DNA of 6,450 nt. It comes from Rubrivirga sp. (GTDB lineage Bacteria > Bacteroidota > Rhodothermia > Rhodothermales > Rubricoccaceae). The position numbers and the translations under genes were made by a program. The notes beneath the pieces are model-generated. The model saw nothing but the letters and a program-made list of their open reading frames with translations, was not told where the DNA came from and did no database searches. Shown here piece after piece: positions 1 through 5,250 of the stretch (position 1 is its first letter; each line of letters opens with the position of its first letter). The stretch is from NCBI GenBank assembly GCA_012269805.1, contig JAAXJP010000599.1, forward strand, positions 1-6,450, written 5' to 3'.

Positions 1-13
1 CCCCCGCCCCTGT

Positions 14-694
14 ATGCCCGTCCTCCTCTTCGACATCGACGGCACGCTGCTCCAGTCGAACGGCGTCGGCCGCCAGTCCGTCAACGCCGCGCTAGCGGCG
101 CTCGCCGGCGAGACGTTCGACTTTTCCGACATCACGTTCTCGGGCAAGACCGACCGCCAGATCTTCCGCGAGGTCTTGGAGGCGGGCCGGCGTTGCGGGC
201 TCGACGTGACCCCGGACCAGGCCGACCGGTTCGGCGAGTTGTACCAGCGGGAGATGGAGCAGAACCTGCCCGAGGCCACGGTCGAGGCGCTCCCCGGCGC
301 CGTCGGCCTCGTCCGCCGCCTGGCCGACGAGGGCGCCGAGGTGGGCATGCTCACGGGCAACCTCGAGCCCCTCGCCTACGCCAAGGTCGGGCGGATCGGG
401 CTGGGCGAGTCCGAGCTCCCGTTCGGCGCCTTCGGCAGCGACGACGCGGATCGGAACGCGCTGCCGGCCGTCGCCGCGCGGCGCGCCTCCGAACGCTACG
501 GCCGCGAGGTGACCACGGCGGAGCTCGTCGTCATCGGCGACACGCCGCGGGACATCGCGTGCGCCCGGGCCGCGGGGTCGAGGGTCGTCGCCGTGACCAC
601 GGGCCGCTACGACGCGCGCCAACTCCGCGAGGCCGACGTCGTGCTCGACACGCTCGAGGCGTTCTCGCTCGACGCGCTCCCGGCCGCGGCCTGA
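14..694 (+). CDS. HAD-superfamily hydrolase (phosphoglycolate phosphatase-like)
   Basis: A 226-residue cytoplasmic protein with the haloacid dehalogenase phosphatase motifs in order. Motif I is DIDGT (residues 7-11; D7 nucleophile, D9 general acid/base). Motif II is LTGN (113-116, T114). A lysine at about 124 could serve as motif III, and motif IV is GDTPRD (175-180; D176 and D180 for Mg2+). The mainly helical segment of about residues 17-90 fits a C1-type cap, as in phosphoglycolate phosphatase-like enzymes. Family knowledge supports Mg2+-dependent phosphate monoester hydrolysis, but the substrate cannot be read from the sequence. The ATG is chosen because motif I follows immediately, as usual in this family. 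Only 13 bases precede it, so its promoter lies outside the window. It converges on the SGNH-like gene, with a 40-base gap. The family call is secure; the substrate is open. Confidence 0.9.
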   Translation: MPVLLFDIDGTLLQSNGVGRQSVNAALAALAGETFDFSDITFSGKTDRQIFREVLEAGRRCGLDVTPDQADRFGELYQREMEQNLPEATVEALPGAVGLVRRLADEGAEVGMLTGNLEPLAYAKVGRIGLGESELPFGAFGSDDADRNALPAVAARRASERYGREVTTAELVVIGDTPRDIACARAAGSRVVAVTTGRYDARQLREADVVLDTLEAFSLDALPAAA

Positions 695-695
695 G

Positions 696-721
696 CCGCC
701 GACCCGATCGTCGACGGGCGG
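696..721. terminator. possible bidirectional terminator hairpin between convergent genes
   Basis: The 40-base gap between two convergent stop codons holds CCGCC (696-700) and GGCGG (717-721), which can pair, with a short inner CGA/TCG pairing (705-707 with 711-713). There is no T tract on either side, only TTCT downstream on the plus strand. The position suits a shared terminator, but the stem is short for such GC-rich DNA. Confidence 0.25.
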
Positions 722-734
722 TTCTGCGGACCGA

Positions 735-2282
735 CTAGTGCACCACGAGCCGCCGGCCATCGACGAGGTAGACCCCGGGGACCCGGGGCGCCGCGAAGGT
801 CCCATCTGGCCCGACCGTCCCCATCAGCCGGCCCAGCACGTCGAACACCGGCACGCCCGCCTCCGCCCCACGAACGCGGCCTCCCGGGCGAGCGGGGTTG
901 GGCGCCAGCGGCGCGGCTCCGCTGCCCTCAGCCGGCGCCTCGCACGAGACCGGCCGCCCCGTGATTCCCTCGTAGAGCAAGGCCGAGAAAAACGCCGCTC
1001 CTGCGGTCGTCGGGTGGAGCCGAGCGTCGTCGAGGAGGTTCGCGCCGTAGTCGGCAACGAGCCGGAGCGGACCGTTCCGGCCGGTCACGTGGATCCCGTA
1101 CGAGAGGTCGGCTTTCTCGGAGGCGAGGAGCCAGTCCCGCGCCTCCGGGCGGCCGTCGAATACGACGCCGTCCGTCGCCTCGTAGAGCGAGAAGAACGCG
1201 ACCCCAGGGTCTCCCAAAGCGATCGATCGCATCACGAGGCCGGCCCGCTCGTTCTTCTCCGGGGTGTCGGTCGCGGCGGTCGATACCGCGTGGGGGTGGA
1301 GCAACAACACGACCGGCTCTGGCAGGCCGGCCCGCGCGTACGCCGTTCGGGTCCGCGCGACGGCCGCCTCGATCGTCGCGAGCAGGTCCGACACGGCGCG
1401 AAACTCGGGAGCGAGGTACAGGACGGCGACCGAGGGTTGCGACGGGTCGAGCGTAGTCGCCTCTAGAATGTCGGCGAGATCGTCCGTCCGGAACCGTTTC
1501 GCGGAGTCGGGCAACGTCGGCGATGCGTCTTGTGCGTACCCCCAGTAGCTCCACGACGAGTCCCCAAAGAACTGGGCGTAGTGCCCGGGTTCTCCCTCGA
1601 TGAGGGTCCCGGCGACGTGGGCGAACCCCGACGACGAGACCGACGCCTCGAGCGGGAGCTCGGCAAGCCGGCCGTCCAGCACCGTCGCCGCGCCCAGGGC
1701 GAACCCCGACGTCGGGAGCGCGCTCTCGACGCCGTTCAGGCGGAGCTGCCCAGACGCCTGAACGCCGCCGTGCGCGTATACAAGCGGCCGGACCCTGGCG
1801 TTCACGAAGGCCTGGCCGGCCACTCCCGCGTGGCCCTCGTCGAAGAACCCGAGCCGGACCGCCAGATCCCCCAGTGCGGAAGAGCCGGCCCGGAGCTCCC
1901 ACTCCGCGAGTCGGAAGACGGGGACGCCCATGGTCCCCTCGCCCGCGCTCCCGCGGGCCACGGCGTAGCCCTCCTCCGCCATGACGAAGCGCGCACCCGG
2001 CCCGGTCGGGTAGAGGCGGGCGAACATGGAGTGCCCCCCGACGAACGCGGCCCCGAGCCGGTCGAGCGGCCACGTCGCGAGCGTGCCCACCGAGACCCGG
2101 GCGGGGCTCGGCACGGAGAAGCTGTCGCCGAGCCAGACCCAGCGCCCCCGTTGGATCAGCGGTTCGACGAGGTCGAGATCGACCGGGGACAGATCCGCCG
2201 GCTGGGCCGACGCGGGGCGCGCGAGGGCCGAGAGGAGGGCTACCCCAACCGCTAAGAGCGAGACGCGAGCGAGACGAGTCAC
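735..2282 (-). CDS. secreted SGNH-like hydrolase with T9SS-like C-terminal domain
   Basis: A 515-residue exported protein. Residues 1-26 form a signal peptide (hydrophobic core, cleavage after ASA). After the predicted strand RWVWL comes GDSF (52-55), a match to SGNH/GDSL block I with S54 as candidate nucleophile. Near the C-terminus DDARLHPTTAG (418-428) resembles block V, which carries the catalytic Asp and His (H423). About 280-370 reads as alternating strands and helices of an alpha/beta core. About 110-240 looks strand-rich and may be an inserted domain. No clear block II Gly or block III GxND is seen, so the SGNH call is tentative. Residues 459-515 (PNP, FDVLGR, GVYLV) resemble a short T9SS type A sorting domain. 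The start is GTG: the frame has a TAG at 2316-2318 and no ATG between it and the signal peptide. The likely role is a cell-surface or secreted esterase-type hydrolase; the substrate is unknown. Confidence 0.65.
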   Translation of the reverse strand: MTRLARVSLLAVGVALLSALARPASAQPADLSPVDLDLVEPLIQRGRWVWLGDSFSVPSPARVSVGTLATWPLDRLGAAFVGGHSMFARLYPTGPGARFVMAEEGYAVARGSAGEGTMGVPVFRLAEWELRAGSSALGDLAVRLGFFDEGHAGVAGQAFVNARVRPLVYAHGGVQASGQLRLNGVESALPTSGFALGAATVLDGRLAELPLEASVSSSGFAHVAGTLIEGEPGHYAQFFGDSSWSYWGYAQDASPTLPDSAKRFRTDDLADILEATTLDPSQPSVAVLYLAPEFRAVSDLLATIEAAVARTRTAYARAGLPEPVVLLLHPHAVSTAATDTPEKNERAGLVMRSIALGDPGVAFFSLYEATDGVVFDGRPEARDWLLASEKADLSYGIHVTGRNGPLRLVADYGANLLDDARLHPTTAGAAFFSALLYEGITGRPVSCEAPAEGSGAAPLAPNPARPGGRVRGAEAGVPVFDVLGRLMGTVGPDGTFAAPRVPGVYLVDGRRLVVH

Positions 2283-2310
2283 CGGACGAGTTCGGGGGCA
2301 GATCTGAGCC

Positions 2311-2318
2311 CGAAGCTA
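2311..2318 (-). promoter_or_regulatory. promoter-like GTAGCTTCGG element ahead of the SGNH-like gene
   Basis: On the minus strand TAGCTTCG lies 36 nt before the GTG start and is preceded by a G-rich run (GCGGGGGCG). It matches the elements before 5251 and 6125. It resembles the Bacteroidota/Rhodothermota -7 box (TAnnTTTG). No convincing -33 TTG box is visible. It suggests the gene can be transcribed separately from the upstream nuclease gene. Confidence 0.45.
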
Positions 2319-2354
2319 CGCCCCCGCCGCGCCACCGCTCGATGGATCGCGCCT

Positions 2355-2378
2355 CCGTCCGCCTCGGCACCGAGGCGG
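2355..2378. repeat. intergenic repeat copy 1, CCGTCCGCC-N6-CCGAGGCGG
   Basis: The left arm CCGTCCGCC (2355-2363) and right arm CCGAGGCGG (2370-2378) are separated by six bases. The same arms and spacing occur at 5105-5128. The first 19 bases match 3510-3528 at 18 positions. This copy lies in the 102-base gap between the nuclease stop and the SGNH-like start. It overlaps the terminator-like hairpin at 2358-2379. Confidence 0.55.
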
Positions 2379-2379
2379 A
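2358..2379 (-). terminator. terminator-like hairpin after the endonuclease I gene
   Basis: A perfect 9-bp stem, TCCGCCTCG (2358-2366) with CGAGGCGGA (2371-2379), has a four-base loop. It begins five bases after the TAA stop of the minus-strand nuclease gene. No T tract follows, so this is a stem-loop without the classical intrinsic terminator tail. It could also protect the 3' end of the transcript. Confidence 0.5.
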
Positions 2380-2384
2380 GGGCC

Positions 2385-3452
2385 TTACCGCGCGACGGTC
2401 ACGCGTCGGGTGGCGGTCGCCCCATCGGCCGTCACCCGGACGACGTAGACGCCGGCCGGCGCCTCGCCGAGGTCGAGGGCGAGCCGGCCCGCGCCCGGTG
2501 CCGCCGTCGCGAGCCGGACGCGGCGCCCGAGCAGGTCGACGACCTCCGCCTGGAGCTCGCGCGCGCCCTCAGCCGCGACCGTCACGCGCCCCGCGCTGGG
2601 GTTCGGGTAGAGCTCGACCGCGATCCCGCCCGGTCCGTCCTCGGCGGCGACGGTCTCCGGGGCGAAAGCCCGCCGCGCGAGCGTGGCGTCGAGCACGAAC
2701 GGGTTCTCCGACCGCTGGAGCGTCGCGATCCACTCGTTCCGCGCGCGCTCCTCGTCGTCGGCGGGGTCCATGTCGTTCCAGCTCACCAGGTCCAGCACCA
2801 TCTCGTCGAAGAAGGCATCGCCAGCCGCCGTGATCTCATCAGGGTAGCTCGTGTAGAAGTAGAACACGGCACGGGCGGCGTTCCCCTTGTGGTCCTCCCG
2901 CGGCTCGAACACGCCCGACCGGTTCTCGCTCCACTCGTCGATGTCCGCCATCGGGATCGCCGACTGCGAGGCCGCGCCGCGGTACCACGTCGTCGTCTGG
3001 GTGTCTTGGATCTCGCCGAACGGCTTGTTGCCACGGGCCGAGTTCACGTTCTCCCTCGCGGGGAACAGGTTGTGGAGGTCCGACCGCGCCGGCTCGTCGC
3101 CGGCGCCGAGCGACTGCGGCCACGTGTGCTCAGCGTTGATCCCCTTGCTGAAGGCGTCGCTCGAGGGGTCCTCGCCAGGGGTCAGCTGGATGCAGAAGCC
3201 GGTGTAGACGCCGCACACCTCGCCATCGGTGTCCTGCTCGTACTGGTAGAGCCGGTCGCGGGCCGAGATGGGGGTGCTGTAGCCGAGCGTCCGGAACGGC
3301 GTGTAGGTGGCGCGGAGCGAGTCGAGGAGTGTCTCGCCGGTGAGCCCCGGGAACACGGGCGTCTGGGCGGGGGCGGCAGCGGCGAAGAGCCCCCCGAGGA
3401 GGGCGACGGCGAAGAGGCGCACGGGTGGTGGGGTCGGGTCCTCACTCAACAT
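2385..3452 (-). CDS. secreted endonuclease I family nuclease with T9SS sorting domain
   Basis: A 355-residue extracellular DNase of the bacterial endonuclease I (EndA/Vvn/Dns) family. From the chosen start, residues 1-30 hold a hydrophobic export signal ending APAQ. The nuclease core carries the beta-beta-alpha-metal signature: NAEHTWPQS (106-114, H109 the expected general base), DLHNLFP (125-131, N128 a likely metal ligand) and N135/N137 to RGNKPFG (140-146). C80 and C87 could form a disulfide. Further family-like segments are FEPREDHKG (182-190) and RNEWI (238-242). Residues about 279-355 form a T9SS type A sorting domain (LYPNPSAGRV, VVDLLGR, PAGVYVVRV). The frame runs up to an ATG at 3482, but the extra ten residues are Arg-rich and unlike a signal peptide. 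ATG at 3452 is preferred; GTG at 3422 would give a shorter, cleaner signal. A probable role is DNA degradation for nutrient uptake or biofilm turnover. Confidence 0.92.
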   Translation of the reverse strand: MLSEDPTPPPVRLFAVALLGGLFAAAAPAQTPVFPGLTGETLLDSLRATYTPFRTLGYSTPISARDRLYQYEQDTDGEVCGVYTGFCIQLTPGEDPSSDAFSKGINAEHTWPQSLGAGDEPARSDLHNLFPARENVNSARGNKPFGEIQDTQTTTWYRGAASQSAIPMADIDEWSENRSGVFEPREDHKGNAARAVFYFYTSYPDEITAAGDAFFDEMVLDLVSWNDMDPADDEERARNEWIATLQRSENPFVLDATLARRAFAPETVAAEDGPGGIAVELYPNPSAGRVTVAAEGARELQAEVVDLLGRRVRLATAAPGAGRLALDLGEAPAGVYVVRVTADGATATRRVTVAR

Positions 3453-3509
3453 CGGTCTGGGACGGGCGGATCGTGCGCGCACCGCGAGATCGCGCGGGAT
3501 CTCCTCACC

Positions 3510-3533
3510 CCGTCCGCCTCGGCGCCGACCCGG
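3510..3533. repeat. intergenic repeat copy 2, CCGTCCGCC-N6-CCGACCCGG
   Basis: The left arm is identical to the copies at 2355 and 5105. The right arm CCGACCCGG (3525-3533) differs at two of nine positions. Bases 3510-3528 match 2355-2373 at 18 of 19 positions. It lies in the 107-base gap between the nuclease start and the kinase stop. The two changes destroy the CCGCC/GGCGG pairing, but a different hairpin (3520-3546) overlaps here. Confidence 0.5.
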
Positions 3534-3546
3534 CAGGTCGACGCCG
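3520..3546 (-). terminator. terminator-like hairpin after the fructosamine kinase family gene
   Basis: GGCGCCGACC (3521-3530) faces GGTCGACGCC (3536-3545) around a five-base loop, extended by a C-G pair at 3520/3546. On the plus strand one position is a C-A mismatch. On the minus strand that position becomes a G-U wobble, so the stem is continuous only in the minus-strand RNA. It starts 14 bases after the kinase stop. No T tract follows. Confidence 0.45.
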
Positions 3547-3559
3547 TCCGGTCGCGGGG

Positions 3560-4447
3560 TCAGCCGCCGAACCGACGGAGCGTCCGCTCGACGGGCGCGC
3601 GGTAGCCGGCGCCGTGGGTGAGGTGGTTGGTGAGGTGGTACAGGTTATAGATCTCCCGCCGCGTCTCGTACCCGGGCTCCAGCGGCCACGCCTTCTGGTA
3701 GGCCTCGTAGAACGCGCCGTCGAAGCCCCCGAACAGCTCGGTCATGGCCAGGTCCGCCTCCCGGTGGCCGACGGACACGGCGGGGTCGATGAGCGCGAAC
3801 CGCCCGTCGGCGGTGGGCACGGCGTTTCCGCCCCAGAGGTCACCGTGGAGGAGCGACCGCGGCGGGTGCTCGGGAAGGAGCTCCGGCAGACGCCGGATCA
3901 GCGCGTCGAGCGGCCCGTCCCAGGCCGCGTCCCACGCGCCGCGCTCGCGGACCGTCTCGGCCTGCGCCCTCAGGCGGTGCTCGCCGAAGAACGTCGGCCA
4001 CGACGTCCTCCAGCCGTTCCGCTGCGGCTTGCTCCCGATCCAGTTGTCGACGTCCCACCCGTACCCGACGCCGGGCGCGTCGGCGCGGTGGAGGTCGGCG
4101 AGGGCCGCCCCGAAGCGCCGCCAGCCGACGACCGTCGGGTGCCCGCCCTCGATCCACGGAAGCACGAGGACGCCCGGCCCGTCGGCGTCCGGGGCGCGCG
4201 TGGCGAGCGGAGCCGGCACCACGAGGTCGGGTCCGGCCGCCTCGGCGAGCGCCGCCAGCCCCTCGGCCTCGGCCACGTACGTCCGCCCGGCCTCGCCCTC
4301 GGCCCATTTGACGAACACGGCGCCCCCGCCCGTCTCGACGCGCGCCGCGTGCGACACGTCGCCCCCACCGACGGGCTGCACCAGCTGGACGTCGCCGGCG
4401 GCGGATTCGAGAACGGAGCGGACGGGGTCGGGGAGCTCGAGAGCCAT
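3560..4447 (-). CDS. fructosamine/ribulosamine kinase family protein
   Basis: A 295-residue cytoplasmic protein of the fructosamine-3-kinase (Fructosamin_kin/APH-like) family, close to the usual length of about 290. Visible landmarks are the ATP-site lysine in FVKWA (K47), the following EAEGL (61-65), DNWIGSKPQ (134-142) and the catalytic loop LLHGDLWGGN (199-208; D203 base, N208 metal ligand). The DPA triplet (221-223, D221 in the DFG position) and GHREADLAM (227-235) follow. Family members use ATP to phosphorylate the 3-hydroxyl of ketosamines on glycated proteins, making the adduct unstable so that the amine is freed. Tested bacterial members mostly prefer ribulosamines or erythrulosamines. 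The frame is open to 4711 inside the phosphatase gene, but the conserved N-terminus begins at ATG 4447. It lies 76 bases downstream of the phosphatase gene on the same strand, which supports a joint protein-repair role. Confidence 0.93.
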   Translation of the reverse strand: MALELPDPVRSVLESAAGDVQLVQPVGGGDVSHAARVETGGGAVFVKWAEGEAGRTYVAEAEGLAALAEAAGPDLVVPAPLATRAPDADGPGVLVLPWIEGGHPTVVGWRRFGAALADLHRADAPGVGYGWDVDNWIGSKPQRNGWRTSWPTFFGEHRLRAQAETVRERGAWDAAWDGPLDALIRRLPELLPEHPPRSLLHGDLWGGNAVPTADGRFALIDPAVSVGHREADLAMTELFGGFDGAFYEAYQKAWPLEPGYETRREIYNLYHLTNHLTHGAGYRAPVERTLRRFGG

Positions 4448-4523
4448 GAGCACGCGGTGGGGTCTCCTCCACCAACGCCCACGCTCCGTCACGTGTCCGA
4501 GGCGGGCGGAGTCGCGGCCCCGC
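4448..4523. other. short gap between phosphatase and kinase genes
   Basis: These 76 bases contain CCGAGGCGG (4497-4505), the right arm of the intergenic repeat family, with CCGTC six bases before it at 4486-4490. Near the kinase start, GGTGGGG (4456-4462) can pair with CCTCCACC (about 4466-4473). This would be a small leader hairpin. On the minus strand GGAGGAG occurs about 16 nt before the ATG, too far for a normal ribosome binding site. No promoter-like GTAGYTT element is present, which is compatible with co-transcription of the two genes. Confidence 0.4.
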
Positions 4524-5027
4524 TCACTCTTCGTCGCCCCAGTCGTAGACGTCGCGGAGCCGGTCGAGGATGGCGTCGGTCGTCCGGTCGACGATATCGT
4601 AGACGCGGTCGAAGCCCTCGGGGCCGCCGTAGTACGGGTCGGGCACCTGGAAGTCGCCCGGCTCGGGGTCGAACTCGCGGAAGAGGCGGACGCGCGTGCC
4701 GTGGTCGCCATCGGGGTCGAGGGCGAGCGTGTCGTGGAGGTTCGACTTGTCCATGACGAACACGTGGTCGAACTCGTCGAGGTCGGCCCGTTCGAGTTGG
4801 CGGGCTTTGAGCTTCGAGAGGTCGGTGCCGCGGTCAGCGGCAGTCGCGCTCATGCGGCGGTCCGGAGGCGCCCCGACGTGCCACCCGCCGGTCCCGGCCG
4901 AGTCGACGACGACGCGGTCGGCCAGGCCGGCCTCGGTCACCTTCTGCTGGAAGAGCCCCTCGGCGAGCGGGCTCCGGCAGATGTTGCCGAGGCAGACGAA
5001 GAGGACGCGGACGGGGCGGTCGGACAT
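4524..5027 (-). CDS. low-molecular-weight protein-tyrosine-phosphatase family protein
   Basis: A 167-residue cytoplasmic phosphatase, the usual size for this family. The N-terminal strand VLFV leads into the P-loop CLGNICRS (12-19) with nucleophile C12, C17 and phosphate-binding R18. The general acid lies in VPDPYYGG (128-135; D130), followed by the usual aromatic pair. The protein ends in an acidic tail. The frame continues upstream to 5258, but that extension is Arg/Pro-rich low-complexity sequence and crosses into the divergent gene; ATG 5027 places the P-loop at the normal distance from the N-terminus. Family members remove phosphate from tyrosine, and some act as protein-ribulosamine 5-phosphatases. 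The adjacent fructosamine kinase family gene favours the latter here, by inference. No ribosome binding site is evident. Confidence 0.94.
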   Translation of the reverse strand: MSDRPVRVLFVCLGNICRSPLAEGLFQQKVTEAGLADRVVVDSAGTGGWHVGAPPDRRMSATAADRGTDLSKLKARQLERADLDEFDHVFVMDKSNLHDTLALDPDGDHGTRVRLFREFDPEPGDFQVPDPYYGGPEGFDRVYDIVDRTTDAILDRLRDVYDWGDEE

Positions 5028-5104
5028 GGAGACGTAGGGATCGGTAACGCCGGTCGCGATGGGGACCGGTCGCCGCTGCGACGTGCCGGGGGCGCGACGC
5101 GATC

Positions 5105-5128
5105 CCGTCCGCCGTACTGCCGAGGCGG
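5105..5128. repeat. intergenic repeat copy 3, CCGTCCGCC-N6-CCGAGGCGG
   Basis: Both nine-base arms (5105-5113 and 5120-5128) are identical to those at 2355-2378, with the same six-base spacing but a different spacer (GTACTG). CCGCC (5109-5113) and GGCGG (5124-5128) can form a 5-bp stem with a ten-base loop. It lies 78 bases upstream of the phosphatase start and 122 bases upstream of the PspC-domain start, so it does not sit where a terminator would be expected. Confidence 0.55.
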
Positions 5129-5222
5129 GGGGAGTCGACCGCTCGTGGATCGGGCGGTCTGCCATCGGTCGCCCTGGGGCGGCCCGCACGGCCCTGCCGC
5201 AACAGTCGGCGGGGCGAGGACG

Positions 5223-5230
5223 TAGTTTGG
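5223..5230 (+). promoter_or_regulatory. promoter-like GTAGTTTGG element ahead of the PspC-domain gene
   Basis: TAGTTTGG begins 28 nt before the ATG at 5251 and is preceded by G. It resembles the Bacteroidota/Rhodothermota -7 box (TAnnTTTG) with one base missing from the spacer. Similar elements precede 6125 and, on the minus strand, 2282. No -33 box is clear. Confidence 0.45.
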
Positions 5231-5250
5231 CTCGCTCCCCTCCGGCCCCC

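Larger units (their letters stand above)
5028..5250. other. divergent intergenic region
   Basis: This 223-base region separates the divergent phosphatase and PspC-domain genes. It holds one repeat copy (5105-5128) and a promoter-like element for the plus-strand gene (5223-5230). The 8-mer CCGGTCGC occurs twice (5050-5057 and 5066-5073) near the phosphatase start. No promoter-like element for the phosphatase gene could be recognised. Open frames run through from both sides, but their products have skewed Arg/Pro/Ala composition and no recognisable domain, so I treat the region as non-coding. Confidence 0.6.

Noticed and set aside
92..805. Minus-strand frame opposite the HAD gene
   Set aside because: The HAD frame carries all expected motifs; the antisense product is low complexity and would run into the end of the SGNH-like gene.
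735..2282. Possible horizontal transfer of the SGNH-like gene, since some stretches look slightly less GC-rich
   Set aside because: By eye the difference is small and the protein carries the same sorting-domain type as its neighbour. Without a codon-usage calculation there is no support.
928..2370. Long minus-strand frame (480 codons) overlapping the SGNH-like gene in another frame
   Set aside because: The product is Arg/Pro/Gly-rich with no signal peptide or motif, whereas the competing frame has a signal peptide and a sorting domain.
4491..4496. CACGTG palindrome in the phosphatase-kinase gap (within TCACGTGT)
   Set aside because: A six-base palindrome is expected by chance and no matching partner site was found in the other gaps.
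4448..4711. N-terminal extension of the kinase to an ATG at 4711
   Set aside because: The extra 88 residues are Ser/Thr/Arg-rich and overlap the end of the phosphatase gene; family members begin near ATG 4447.
3425..4756. Long plus-strand open frame (443 codons) opposite the kinase gene, with a second overlapping one at 3744-5225
   Set aside because: Both are antisense to genes with intact catalytic motifs, and the products are Arg/Pro/Gly/Ala-rich with no domain I recognise. High GC suppresses stop codons and creates such frames.
5059..5250. Upstream ATG at 5059 for the PspC-domain gene
   Set aside because: The 64 extra residues are Arg/Pro/Gly-rich with no domain, and the promoter-like element at 5223-5230 would fall inside the gene.
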